64,000 nucleotides of DNA from CAUZIR01 sp965250195 (GCA_965250195.1 OZ252295.1:1364001-1428000), one strand, 5' to 3'; shown: positions 25,630-33,675, counted from the first letter of the stretch. The notes: generated by a model from the letters alone, not told the origin. Translations and numbers: made by a program.

Positions 25630-26181
25630 ATGGCCGACGCTAACGTTGACTTCACCCGCATTTCACGCCTCGACCCTGATGCCGTCGGCGAGCCGGGCAA
25701 GCGCACCTTCCGCATAATCGCTGAGAGCGATTCGAGCATTGCGGACGTGTGGCTGGAAAAAGAGCAGCTTTTCCAGCTTGCCCTAGCTGTGCACCAATTG
25801 CTGGCGACGGTTCGCGAGGGGGAAGACGCCGCAGCCGCAGCCGCCGCACCGGTAGAGCGCGAGGCCGACCCGCTGACCAGGATCGACTTCAAAGCCGGAC
25901 GCCTTGCACTGAGACACGAGGACTCGCACGGCATGTTCATCATCGAGGCGCACGACATGGACTCGCCCCAAGTCCTGGACGAGGACTCACCGCCCGACGT
26001 GGCCCTCTGGGCAGGCCGATCAATGATTGAGCGCTTCGCAGACCTGGCTCTAAGGTTGTGCGCCGCGGGCAGGCCTCTGTGCCCCCTCTGCGGGGCACCC
26101 ATGGACCCGGAAGAGCGCGGTGGCCACAAGTGCCCGAGAGTGAACGGCAACCATTCGATTTCTGCTTCCGGCGACCTGTAG
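25630..26181 (+). CDS. DUF3090 family protein
   Basis: A 183-residue protein of the DUF3090 family (TIGR03847), known mainly from Actinobacteria and Chloroflexota, where it sits beside a SCO1664-type gene exactly as here. RTFRIIAESD and WLEKEQLFQLA mark the N-terminal half; the C-terminus holds a zinc-ribbon-like LCPLCGAPMDPEERGGHKCP. An Ala-rich acidic linker lies near residues 68-80. Molecular function unknown. Confidence 0.88.
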   Translation: MADANVDFTRISRLDPDAVGEPGKRTFRIIAESDSSIADVWLEKEQLFQLALAVHQLLATVREGEDAAAAAAAPVEREADPLTRIDFKAGRLALRHEDSHGMFIIEAHDMDSPQVLDEDSPPDVALWAGRSMIERFADLALRLCAAGRPLCPLCGAPMDPEERGGHKCPRVNGNHSISASGDL

Positions 26182-26220
26182 TCGCCGATTCGGGCCGTCG
26201 CGTCTGGGGACTCAGATAAC

Positions 26221-27021
26221 GTGACGCCTTCCAATCCGACTGCGCGACCGCAAGGCGATGCCGGACAGCGAATCGTTGATCCATCGCCACGTGTTGCTCA
26301 ACGTGTGCTCGAAAGCGGCGAGATTGTCGGCGGAGCGCAGGTTCAACTGGGCTCGAACCAGACGTTTCTCGTCAACCTCAATGTCAGCGATGGGCGCAAC
26401 GGAGGCGATGAGTCCACAGACGTGATGCGGGCGATCTACAAGCCTAGGGACGGTGAGCGCCCGCTGGGTGATTACCCCGACGGCACGCTTTATCTGAGGG
26501 AATACGCTGCGTATCTAATTGCCCAGGCTCTGAATTGGCCCGCAGTCCCGATCACGGTGATCAGGGAGGGACCGTTCGGCCCTGGCTCGATGCAGCGCTT
26601 TGTAGGATTCGACCCGGCAGTGACTTACTTCAATCTCAGAGAAGACAGGATCGAGGCGCTGGCATCGTTCGCCGCCTTCGACCTGCTGGTCAACAACGGA
26701 GATCGCAAGGGAGGGCACTTTCTTCTGGATCCCGACGGCGCCATTTGGAGCGTCGACCACGGTCTCACGTTTCACTCAGAGTTCAAGCTGCGAACGGTGA
26801 TGCTGGAGTTCTGGGGTGAGGCGATCCCAGACACTCTGATAGCCGACCTTCAGGGTTTGACGGCTGGACTCGACGACGGGGGCGCCCTGCGGGCGGCGCT
26901 ACAGGAGCTGATCAGTCCGGCCGAGCTGGATGCCCTGCGCGCTCGACTGGATGCGATGCTTCAGTCGCCGGTCCACCCGATGCTGGACCCGTATCGCAAC
27001 GTCCCCTGGCCCCTGGTTTAG
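26221..27021 (+). CDS. SCO1664 family protein (PI3/4-kinase-like fold)
   Basis: A 266-residue protein of the SCO1664 family (TIGR03843). Kinase-like elements are visible: AIYKPRDGERPLGDYP with a nucleotide-binding Lys, the catalytic-loop-like LLVNNGDRKGGHFLL, and IWSVDHGLTFH in place of the DFG motif. It is therefore probably a phosphotransferase of the PI3/4-kinase-HipA type, substrate unknown. GTG start, 39 bases after the DUF3090 gene. The third usual partner in Actinobacteria, a phosphomutase-like protein, is not seen; an inositol-phosphatase-like gene follows on the other strand. Confidence 0.88.
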   Translation: MTPSNPTARPQGDAGQRIVDPSPRVAQRVLESGEIVGGAQVQLGSNQTFLVNLNVSDGRNGGDESTDVMRAIYKPRDGERPLGDYPDGTLYLREYAAYLIAQALNWPAVPITVIREGPFGPGSMQRFVGFDPAVTYFNLREDRIEALASFAAFDLLVNNGDRKGGHFLLDPDGAIWSVDHGLTFHSEFKLRTVMLEFWGEAIPDTLIADLQGLTAGLDDGGALRAALQELISPAELDALRARLDAMLQSPVHPMLDPYRNVPWPLV

Positions 27022-27026
27022 CGGGG

Positions 27027-27971
27027 TTACCTGAGCAACCTTCGGAGTCGGCGGCTCAATCGGCCCCTGGGCCTGATGCCTGTCGCGACGGCCGCCACGA
27101 CGTCGGGCGCCCCGAATAGCATCGGCCGATACCACTTGCGAAGCTTCGCGGCGCTCGGTGGCGCGTTCTCCCAACCGGGAGCAAAGGACACCAGGGGCTG
27201 CCATATGACCCTGGGGCTCTTGCCCTCGCCAACGAGCACCCGGCCGCCCGCCTCGGCGACGATGACCGACCCCGCAGCCACGTCCCATAGCGACAGGGAG
27301 CCGGTCAGCGCGCTGTACTGGTACACGCCGGAGGCGGCCATGGCCAGCTCGAAGGCGATGCTGCCGATCTGCCGGGTCTCACCGCTGCGACCTCGCATCG
27401 ATTCGTCGAAGGTCATGCGGTAGCCGAACCCGCCCGGCAGCCCGGTCAACCTCCGAGACTCCGGCGCCTTGGCGTCGAGCCTGCCGAGAGGCTCCTCGTC
27501 ACGGTATGCTCCACCTCCGACCCTCGCGTGCAGCACGACCCCGTCACCGCCGGGCCAGGGCAGGAATATGGCACCGGCGACGGGAACTCCCCGCCGTAGC
27601 ACGCCGACGGAGCAGGCGAACACAGGGAGTCCCTGGGAGAAGTTCCTCGTGCCATCGAGCGGGTCGAGCACCCAGACGAATTCGGGCAGCGGCTCTTCGG
27701 AAGACTCGGTGTCTTCTTCACCGACCACGGCGTGATCGGGGAATGCCTCGGCGATTCGGGCGGTCAGGAAAGCCTGTGTCTGGCGGTCGGCCTCGGTTAC
27801 CGGGTCTGAGAGCCGCTTGTCTTTATATTCGATCTGGAGGGGGCCGCCGAAATAGCCCAGGAGCATACGCCCGGCCTCTTTGGCCATGGCCGTGGCCTGC
27901 CGCTCGATCTCGATGAGGATCGGGTCGGTGCCGTCGAAGGCGTCGGGGTTGTCGGGTGCGTCATCGGTCAT
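27027..27971 (-). CDS. inositol monophosphatase family protein
   Basis: A 314-residue Mg-dependent sugar phosphatase of the IMPase superfamily (inositol-1-phosphatase, CysQ or HisN-like). Metal-site motifs are GEEDTESS (Glu), DPLDGTRNFSQG and LWDVAAGSVIVAEAGG, all intact. The C-terminus has an unusually basic tail (RGRLSRRLRRLLR). The start is set at ATG 27971 because homologues begin close to it; the frame stays open to 28025. It ends five bases from the convergent SCO1664 stop. Precise substrate cannot be decided. Confidence 0.88.
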   Translation of the reverse strand: MTDDAPDNPDAFDGTDPILIEIERQATAMAKEAGRMLLGYFGGPLQIEYKDKRLSDPVTEADRQTQAFLTARIAEAFPDHAVVGEEDTESSEEPLPEFVWVLDPLDGTRNFSQGLPVFACSVGVLRRGVPVAGAIFLPWPGGDGVVLHARVGGGAYRDEEPLGRLDAKAPESRRLTGLPGGFGYRMTFDESMRGRSGETRQIGSIAFELAMAASGVYQYSALTGSLSLWDVAAGSVIVAEAGGRVLVGEGKSPRVIWQPLVSFAPGWENAPPSAAKLRKWYRPMLFGAPDVVAAVATGIRPRGRLSRRLRRLLR

Positions 27972-28054
27972 GGGGTTTTCGTAGGAGACGGCGCAAGTGT
28001 ATGTACCACCCGATCCGCCGGTCAACGATCCGATCGGAGAGTGAGTATCCGCGA

Positions 28055-28066
28055 TAACATGGGCGG
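28055..28066 (+). promoter_or_regulatory. -10 box of a probable leaderless transcript
   Basis: TAACAT (28055-28060) is six bases before ATG 28067, with no ribosome site; the same six-base spacing and hexamer recur at 29797-29808. Confidence 0.5.
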
Positions 28067-28852
28067 ATGCGCATCATGCCCAGACGCGACAGGGTGGCGG
28101 TCGTCGAAGTGTTCGGCACGATTGGTGGCGGCGTGCGCTCGGCACCCTACGAGCAGGTGTTCGAACGGGTGCGCCGGTCCAAGACCGTCAAGGCGCTGGT
28201 CCTGGACATCGACTCGCCCGGCGGCGCCGTTCCGGCTTCTGAGTATCTGTATCACAGCGTTTTAAAGGTGGCCGAGCACAAGCCGGTAATCACCTCGGTC
28301 CGGGGCGTGGGTGCGTCCGGCTCTTACATGATCGCCTGCGCTTCGGAGCACATAGTGGCGAACCCGGGCGCCATCATTGGCTCCATCGGCGTCATCTCCG
28401 TGCGGCCCATGCTGGCGGCGGCTCTGGAGAAGCTGGGCATCGACGTAAATGTGACCAAGAGCGGGTCGCTCAAGGACATGGGCGCGTTCTGGCGACCGTC
28501 CACGCCGGAGGAAGAGGCGAAGTTGCAGGGTCTGATCGACGAGTCGTACGAGCGATTCGTGGGGATCGTTGCCGACGCACGAAAAATGGACGAGGCGGCA
28601 GTTAGGGAGTTGGCCACCGGCGAGGTTTTCTGGGCACCGAAGGCGCTGGAGGCGGGCCTGATCGACGAACTGGGCGATCTTGATACGGCCGTGGATCGGG
28701 CCGCATCGGCCGCCGAGTGCGCTAAGCGTGTTGTCCGGATGGGGCCGCGCCGGGGTTTTCGTCAGCGACTCCTCGGCCCGTTCGCCGAGACTCTGGTGGA
28801 CTCGGTCTCCACCGAGATTGAGCGCCGCCTGTGGGTGGAGAGCCTCCGCTAA
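28067..28852 (+). CDS. sppA: signal peptide peptidase SppA-type serine protease (S49)
   Basis: A 261-residue short S49 peptidase. The Ser-Lys dyad is Ser84 in GVGASGSYMIA and Lys136 in KSGSLKDMG; the 52-residue spacing equals that of Bacillus SppA (147/199). VLDIDSPGG is the oxyanion-hole segment. Family members cut remnant signal peptides in the membrane, but this one lacks the usual N-terminal membrane anchor and starts directly with the protease fold, so it may be cytosolic or associate peripherally. Leaderless-type promoter. Identity as an S49 peptidase is secure; exact function less so. Confidence 0.9.
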   Translation: MRIMPRRDRVAVVEVFGTIGGGVRSAPYEQVFERVRRSKTVKALVLDIDSPGGAVPASEYLYHSVLKVAEHKPVITSVRGVGASGSYMIACASEHIVANPGAIIGSIGVISVRPMLAAALEKLGIDVNVTKSGSLKDMGAFWRPSTPEEEAKLQGLIDESYERFVGIVADARKMDEAAVRELATGEVFWAPKALEAGLIDELGDLDTAVDRAASAAECAKRVVRMGPRRGFRQRLLGPFAETLVDSVSTEIERRLWVESLR

Positions 28853-28889
28853 ACGGGTTCTCCGCCGGGCTCGTCAGGGCTTCTTCGGC

Positions 28890-29771
28890 TTACTGCCTCA
28901 TCGCTTTAGCTTTCTGCCACAGGGCCTCTTTTTCGGGCAGGGTTAGCGACTTGAAGTCTGCGCCTCGCTCGCTCGCCAACTTCTCCATTGTCCTGAAGCG
29001 TGATGCGAAGCGCTGGTTTGCTCTGCGCAGCGCTGTCTCGGCGTCTATGTCAAACCACCGGCCCAGGTTCACCAGCGAGAACAGCAGGTCGCCCAATTCC
29101 GCCTCTGTCTGCTCGGGCGTCTCGGCTTCCTGTAGCTCGACGATCTCTTCTTGCGCCTTGTCCAGCACTCCGGACATGTCGTCCCAGTCGAAGCCGGTGC
29201 GGGCGGCCTTGCCCCCCAGTCGCTGAGCTCCGGCGAGCGACGGCATTGCCGACGGCACCCCGTCTATTGCCGACGGCCGGTCACCCGCCGGTTTTTCCGC
29301 TCGCTTAATGTCGTCCCAGTTGGCCAGCACCCGGTCGGCATCCAAATCGCTGCCATCCAAATCGCTGCCATCAGGGTCGCTGCCGTCGGGGCCGTCGCCG
29401 GTTGGCTTGAATACGTGGGGGTGCCTGCGCACCAGCTTCCCGATGAGACCGGCAAAAACCCCGGTATCGGTGAAGGAGCCCTCTTCCTTGCCAAGCTGGA
29501 TTTGGAACGCTGCGTGCAATAGCACGTCGCCGACCTCTTCGGCGATGGCGTCACGGTCGCCTTCATCCACCGCCTCGATCAATTCGTACGCCTCTTCGAG
29601 GAACTGGTCGCGAAACGTCTCCCTGGTTTGCTCTGCGTCCCAGGGGCAACCGCCCGGACCGCGAAGTCGGCCGACCAGGGTCATCAGGCCTTCGAACGAC
29701 GGCTCGAAACGGTCTGCCGCACCGGACTCTGCGTCCCTGTTCACCGGATCGGAAGTGTTTTTTTGAGTCAT
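28890..29771 (-). CDS. mazG: nucleoside triphosphate pyrophosphohydrolase MazG
   Basis: House-cleaning NTP pyrophosphohydrolase with two MazG domains in 293 residues. The first has LRGPGGCPWDAEQTRETFRDQFLEEAYE and AIAEEVGDVLLHAAFQI; the second has GFDWDDMSG, EEIVELQEA and ELGDLLFSLVNLGRWF. Between them (about residues 124-145) is a low-complexity insert of repeated DGSD units from a 15-bp DNA repeat near 29340-29400. Start ATG 29771, only 37 bases from the divergent membrane-protein gene. Confidence 0.93.
   Translation of the reverse strand: MTQKNTSDPVNRDAESGAADRFEPSFEGLMTLVGRLRGPGGCPWDAEQTRETFRDQFLEEAYELIEAVDEGDRDAIAEEVGDVLLHAAFQIQLGKEEGSFTDTGVFAGLIGKLVRRHPHVFKPTGDGPDGSDPDGSDLDGSDLDADRVLANWDDIKRAEKPAGDRPSAIDGVPSAMPSLAGAQRLGGKAARTGFDWDDMSGVLDKAQEEIVELQEAETPEQTEAELGDLLFSLVNLGRWFDIDAETALRRANQRFASRFRTMEKLASERGADFKSLTLPEKEALWQKAKAMRQ
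29340..29400. repeat. 15-bp in-frame tandem repeat within mazG
   Basis: Units of the type atccaaatcgctgcc (two identical, two diverged) encode DLDGS-like repeats in the linker between the MazG domains. Length variation here would keep frame. Likely a slippage-prone linker without catalytic role. Confidence 0.7.
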
Positions 29772-29796
29772 GTCAGACGAGTGAAAAACGCTGTGC

Positions 29797-29808
29797 TAAC
29801 ATCGAATC
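29797..29808 (+). promoter_or_regulatory. -10 box of a probable leaderless transcript
   Basis: TAACAT (29797-29802) is six bases before GTG 29809 in the 37-base gap from the divergent mazG start. No ribosome site is possible between them. Confidence 0.5.
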
Positions 29809-30531
29809 GTGCGCCCTCTTAAAATCCTGCTGGTCGCCGTCTTCGTTGCCTGTATACCGGTGTTCCTGGTCACGTCCAACGTGCGATGGGTGATTAACGC
29901 ACCGTTCCTGTACAGCTACGGCTTCGACAAGTACGACATCCCAGAGAGGACCGGCATCGAGAGGGAAGAGCTTATCAAGGCCGGGACGGCCTTTCGCGAC
30001 TACTTCAACAACGACGACGACGTGCTCGATGTCCGCGTGGTTCAGGACGGGGTTCTGCGCAGCATATACAACGCTCGCGAGATCGCGCACATGTCCGACG
30101 TTAAGGGCCTGGTCACGGGCGTTTGGGACCTTCAAACGGCCACCGGGGGCTTCATTGGCGCCTTCCTACTTGTGGGAGCTTTTTCCTATAGAAGACGCTG
30201 GCTGCGCATGGCCGCGCGCTTCGCCGGTTGGGGGGGACTGGTGACGCTCGGGCTGGTGGTGGTGGTCGGGATTGGTGCGGTCATCGGCTTTGACCGGTTG
30301 TTTTTGGCGTTCCACCTGATCTCTTTCTCCAATGACCTGTGGCAGCTTGACCCGACACGCGACATGCTGCTGATTATGTTCCCACAGGGGTTTTTCCTGG
30401 ACGCCACGTTGTGGATCGTTGGCTCTACGATTGTGCAGGCCCTGGCCCTGTCTGCGTACCCCGTCGTTCGATTTATGCGCGGCGTTATGGGCACCAGCGC
30501 TCCGGTTGAAGGCGGGGCGCCAGAGGCGTAG
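29809..30531 (+). CDS. TIGR01906 / DUF1461 integral membrane protein
   Basis: A 240-residue membrane protein. One N-terminal helix (residues 5-25) leads into an external segment (YSYGFDKYDIPERTGI, DYFNNDDDVLDV), then helices near 112-127, 140-165 and 195-220. Such topology and the YDIPERTGI/EIAHMSDVKGL segments match the DUF1461 family of Gram-positive bacteria and Chloroflexota. Function unknown. Leaderless-type start at GTG; its stop immediately precedes the trpB promoter. Confidence 0.82.
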   Translation: MRPLKILLVAVFVACIPVFLVTSNVRWVINAPFLYSYGFDKYDIPERTGIEREELIKAGTAFRDYFNNDDDVLDVRVVQDGVLRSIYNAREIAHMSDVKGLVTGVWDLQTATGGFIGAFLLVGAFSYRRRWLRMAARFAGWGGLVTLGLVVVVGIGAVIGFDRLFLAFHLISFSNDLWQLDPTRDMLLIMFPQGFFLDATLWIVGSTIVQALALSAYPVVRFMRGVMGTSAPVEGGAPEA

Positions 30532-30550
30532 TGGCAGAGCCTGGCGCACA

Positions 30551-30605
30551 TATAATGGCTTTCGGTGCCCGTTGCCCAAAACGGGGATCACGTGGGCCAA
30601 ATGAC
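30551..30605 (+). promoter_or_regulatory. TATAAT -10 box and short leader of trpB
   Basis: Perfect TATAAT at 30551-30556; the leader of about 45 bases contains TTGCCCA and TGGGCCAA, which can form a small hairpin before the ATG. No tryptophan-rich leader peptide is present. Confidence 0.5.
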
Positions 30606-31805
30606 ATGAGCGCACCCTACAGCCAGCCAGACGAACGCGGCCGATATGGCGAGTTCGGGGGACAGTACGTCCCCGAAACGCTCATGCACGCCCTCGACCA
30701 GCTCACCGCCGAGTACCGGAGAGCGACCGATGACCCGGACTTCGCCCGGACCCTGGACGAACTTGGCAGCAACTACGTGGGCAGGCCCACCCCCCTGTAT
30801 TTTGCCGAGAACCTCAGTCGCCAATTGGGCAAGGCACGCATCTACATCAAACGGGAGGACCTGGCCCACACCGGCGCCCACAAGATAAACAACGCCCTGG
30901 GCCAGGCCCTGCTCGCCAAGCGAATGGGCAAGTCAAGGATAATCGCCGAGACCGGCGCGGGGCAGCACGGCGTCGCCACCGCCACGGCCTGCGCCACGAT
31001 GGGCGCCGAGTGCGTCGTCTACATGGGCGAAGAAGACATTGTCCGCCAGCGTCTTAACGTGTTTCGCATGGAATTGCTGGGGGCGGAGGTTCGTCCCGTC
31101 TCATCCGGGAGCCGTACCCTCAAGGACGCCATCAACGAGTGCATCCGTGATTGGGTCACGAACGTCGAGACGACCCATTACCTGATCGGCAGCGCCGTCG
31201 GCCCCCATCCCTACCCGGAGATCGTGCGAGACCTTCAATCGGTTATTGGACTTGAGGCTCGTCAGCAGATACTCACTGCCGAGGGCCGCCTGCCCGACCA
31301 TGTGGTGGCGTGCGTGGGCGGCGGGAGTAACGCCATCGGCCTGTTTCACCCGTTCATCGTCGACGAGGACGTCGAGCTGATCGGCGTCGAGGCCGGCGGC
31401 ACGGGCGACGCACCCGGCGAAAACGCGGCTACTCTGGTATCGGGAGAAATTGGGGTTCTACATGGCGCGATGTCGTACCTGCTGCAAGACGATGACGGCC
31501 AGGTCATCGAGACCCACAGCATTTCGGCGGGCCTCGATTACCCCGGCGTCGGCCCCGAGCACAGCTACCTGCGTGCCTCGGAAAGGGCACGCTACGTCAG
31601 CGTCAGAGATGAACAGGCCTTAGACGGCTTTCAGCTGATGTGCCGCACCGAGGGGATCATCCCGGCGCTGGAGCCGTCCCACGCGGTCGCCTATCTCGCG
31701 GAGTGGGTGCCCACGCTGCCCGACGATTCGGTCGTGCTGCTGGGCATGAGCGGCCGAGGCGACAAGGACATCGAGACGGTCTCGCAAATGTTGGCTCAGC
31801 CTTAA
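30606..31805 (+). CDS. trpB: tryptophan synthase beta chain
   Basis: PLP enzyme joining indole and serine to give tryptophan, normally with TrpA. The 399-residue protein has GRYGEFGGQYVPETLM at the start, the PLP-lysine Lys93 in HTGAHKINNALGQ, the phosphate-binding GGGSNAIG, and AGLDYPGVGPEHSYL of the canonical TrpB1 type, which usually needs TrpA. ATG 30606 is preferred; the frame is open upstream to 30531 but those residues are not family-like. No other trp gene is in the window. Confidence 0.95.
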   Translation: MSAPYSQPDERGRYGEFGGQYVPETLMHALDQLTAEYRRATDDPDFARTLDELGSNYVGRPTPLYFAENLSRQLGKARIYIKREDLAHTGAHKINNALGQALLAKRMGKSRIIAETGAGQHGVATATACATMGAECVVYMGEEDIVRQRLNVFRMELLGAEVRPVSSGSRTLKDAINECIRDWVTNVETTHYLIGSAVGPHPYPEIVRDLQSVIGLEARQQILTAEGRLPDHVVACVGGGSNAIGLFHPFIVDEDVELIGVEAGGTGDAPGENAATLVSGEIGVLHGAMSYLLQDDDGQVIETHSISAGLDYPGVGPEHSYLRASERARYVSVRDEQALDGFQLMCRTEGIIPALEPSHAVAYLAEWVPTLPDDSVVLLGMSGRGDKDIETVSQMLAQP

Positions 31806-31873
31806 AGGCGTTCTTCGCTCACGGGGTTCGCTCTAGGGCTCTTCGCGCAGGCGCTCATCGCGTCCCGCTCGGC

Positions 31874-31944
31874 CTTGTCTCGCCCGACAACGCCCGTTCG
31901 GGCTCGGCGACAAGAACAGGACACGCCCCTTTCAATTGAGGGGC
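31874..31944 (+). terminator. two hairpins between trpB and the redox cluster
   Basis: Hairpin one: CTTGTC (31874-31879) with GACAAG (31909-31914) enclosing GCCCGA/TCGGGC (31882-31887 and 31898-31903). Hairpin two: GCCCCT (31925-31930) with AGGGGC (31939-31944), loop TTCAATTG. No U-tract follows. They may end trpB transcription or shape the leader of the next gene, whose ribosome site begins three bases after the second. Confidence 0.45.
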
Positions 31945-32008
31945 CGAGGGAGGACCGGTCAGCTACTCGATCACACGCCATATCGCCGCGCTCGCCGCAT
32001 TCGTTGCG

Positions 32009-32518
32009 GTGCTAACGGCCGTCGCCCCGTGGCCTGCCGTCGTAGAAACGCACGGCGGAGTCACCGAGTTCCGCAAGGAATTGGCCGGGCCGTACGAGGT
32101 GGCCTTCGGCACCAGTCCCCGGTCGCCGTCACCTGGCGCGGTGCATGTGTCGCTGCGGGTTGTCGACGCCGTAACAGGCGTCGCCGTGCCCGAGGCATCG
32201 GTGGCGATGTCGGGACGGGTTCTCCGGGAAGACGGCTCGGTGCTCGGTTCGTTCGAGGACGTACCCGCGACGCCGTTCGCCGAGGACCCCGTCTTTTGGG
32301 ACATCGACCTGGCCGTCACGGAAGTCGGGGACTGGGTGTTCTCGGTGAGCGTGGATGGCGAAGAGGGCGCCGGGGCGGCCGAGTTCGACGTGCGCGTGCG
32401 CGAGTCGAGCCCGGTGACCGGCATCATCACGGTGATTGTCCTGGTAGCTTTCCTGTCCGTGGTTGCCCTAGCAATGCGCACCTACTTCGGCGCGAAAAAA
32501 GCGAAGAGGTCATCTTGA
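32009..32518 (+). CDS. YtkA-like exported protein with C-terminal membrane helix
   Basis: First gene of a redox cluster. Residues about 40-130 form a beta-sandwich like YtkA/CopC-type domains (VSLRVVDAVTGVAVPEASV, DIDLAVTEVGDWVFSVSV); a C-terminal helix (VTGIITVIVLVAFLSVVALAM) would anchor it outside the membrane. GTG 32009 is the first standard start, but the hydrophobic signal-like sequence begins upstream (in frame from about 31958) right after a strong AGGGAGGA at 31947-31954, where the codon is GTC. The N-terminus is therefore unresolved. Its TGA overlaps the TTG of the next gene. Confidence 0.65.
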   Translation: MLTAVAPWPAVVETHGGVTEFRKELAGPYEVAFGTSPRSPSPGAVHVSLRVVDAVTGVAVPEASVAMSGRVLREDGSVLGSFEDVPATPFAEDPVFWDIDLAVTEVGDWVFSVSVDGEEGAGAAEFDVRVRESSPVTGIITVIVLVAFLSVVALAMRTYFGAKKAKRSS

Positions 32519-33120
32519 AAAAACGATACAAGCCGATTTTTTCTCTGGCGCTGGTGGCCCTGCTGGCCGTCCTGTTTGCTGCCGGGTGCAACTCCGGCTC
32601 GGCGGCTCCGGTGGCCGACGCGAGCCTTTTTGGCACGCCGGTGTCCGTAACGCCGACAGTAGAGGCCTCCGTTCCTGAGAGCGCGTTGGCGCCCGACTTC
32701 ACGTTGGCGTCGGCGACCGGTGAGTCGGTCTCGCTAGGCGACTTGCTCGATGGCCGGGAGGCGGTGGTGATCGTTTTTTACCGGGGCTTTTTCTGAGGCA
32801 TTTGCCGTAGCCAGCTCGGTGAGCTGCAAAAAGACCTGGCAAAGTTCGAGGAGCTGAACGTGGCGCTCGTGGGCATCAGCATCGATGACGTGGAGGCGGC
32901 TCGCCAGATGGCTGCTGCTGTGGGGGCGGACTACCCGCTGCTCGCCGACCCTACGCACCACGTTGCTGACGCTTATGGAGTATTCAATCTCCTCGGCGAC
33001 GGTGTGGCTACCCCATCGGTATTCGTGGTCAAACCAGACCGGACGATCCACTGGAGCCATATCGGCCGGAGCATCTCCGACCGGCCCAGTACGACAGACA
33101 TTCTCACTCGCATCCGCTGA
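32515..33120 (+). CDS. putative selenocysteine-containing AhpC/TSA-type redoxin lipoprotein (in-frame TGA)
   Basis: A 201-residue thioredoxin-fold lipoprotein if TGA 32794-32796 is read as selenocysteine. TTG 32515 follows aagaggt and overlaps the previous stop. Residues 1-24 are a signal peptide ending in a lipobox-like FAAGC (Cys25). APDFTLASATGESVSL starts the redoxin domain, then VVIVFYRGFF-Sec94-GI-Cys97-RSQLGELQK, where relatives read FYRGxWCPxCRxQL. After the TGA the same frame continues with normal redoxin sequence (ALVGISIDDV, ADPTHHVADAYGVF, PSVFVVKPD) to a proper stop. A SECIS-like hairpin lies at 32801-32843. It probably acts as a peroxidase or thiol-disulfide reductase outside the cell. 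A nonsense mutation is the alternative. Confidence 0.85.
32801..32843 (+). promoter_or_regulatory. SECIS-like RNA hairpin after the in-frame TGA
   Basis: Lower stem TTTGCC (32801-32806) with GGCAAA (32838-32843); upper stem CAGCTC (32812-32817) with GAGCTG (32821-32826); apical loop GGT. It starts five bases after the TGA and the apical loop begins 22 bases after it, within the range of bacterial SECIS elements, whose loops need G and U for SelB binding. Confidence 0.7.
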
Positions 33121-33149
33121 TGCGTGCATTGAAAAACTAAGGAACTGAA

Positions 33150-33593
33150 ATGAAGATCAAATTCAATATATTCCCGGCACTCGCGATAGTGGCGATTGCG
33201 CTGGTGGCCCTCGCGGCCGCGTGCGAAGGCGGCGCCCCCGAGAACCTCACGTTCGACCTGGAGATTCACGACGGCAGACTGAACATCGAAGGCGGAGTGA
33301 TCAGGGTCAAGCAGGGCGACACGGTCACGATCAACTTCGTTTCTGACGTGGCCGGTGAACTTCACCTGCACGGCTACGATGTGCTGCACGACGTTTCCCC
33401 GGACGCCTCCTCATCGCTCCAGGTCGTCGCCGATGCCACCGGCAGCTTCGACATAACGCTTCATGTCACTGCGAACGAGGGTGAGGAGGGTGAAGAGAGC
33501 GCACCTGAGGAGCACGTTGAGGGGCACGACGAAGGGGGCGACCACGAGGAGGAAGAGATCGACCTCGGCTCACTCCAGGTCTTCCCTCGTTGA
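33150..33593 (+). CDS. cupredoxin-like lipoprotein with His/Glu-rich tail
   Basis: A 147-residue exported lipoprotein: signal peptide 1-24 ending LAAAC (Cys25), then a small beta-sandwich (RLNIEGGVIRVKQGDTVTINFVSD, GELHLHGYDV) of the cupredoxin-like type found in EfeO-like and copper-site proteins, and a tail rich in His, Glu and Asp (EEHVEGHDEGGDHEEEE) that could bind metal. A classical type-1 copper site (His-Cys-His-Met) is not complete, so copper binding is not assured. ATG preceded by AAGGA. Lies 29 bases after the selenoprotein candidate in the same direction. Confidence 0.75.
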   Translation: MKIKFNIFPALAIVAIALVALAAACEGGAPENLTFDLEIHDGRLNIEGGVIRVKQGDTVTINFVSDVAGELHLHGYDVLHDVSPDASSSLQVVADATGSFDITLHVTANEGEEGEESAPEEHVEGHDEGGDHEEEEIDLGSLQVFPR

Positions 33594-33675
33594 GTTTGAT
33601 TAGGGCGGTGAGGACGCAGGGGAAACTGGGCCTGGTCAGGGCGAGCGCCGTCATTTACCCGCTCGACGGCGTCAC

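Noticed and set aside
25630..26181. DUF3090 protein as the missing small subunit of DMFase
   Set aside because: Sequence and neighbours match DUF3090 with SCO1664; it does not resemble the small DMFase subunit.
31936..32796. 286-residue frame from 31936 ending at the TGA
   Set aside because: Its first two thirds are Arg/Gly-rich shadow sequence of the YtkA-like gene; only the part from TTG 32515 is real, and it continues past the TGA.
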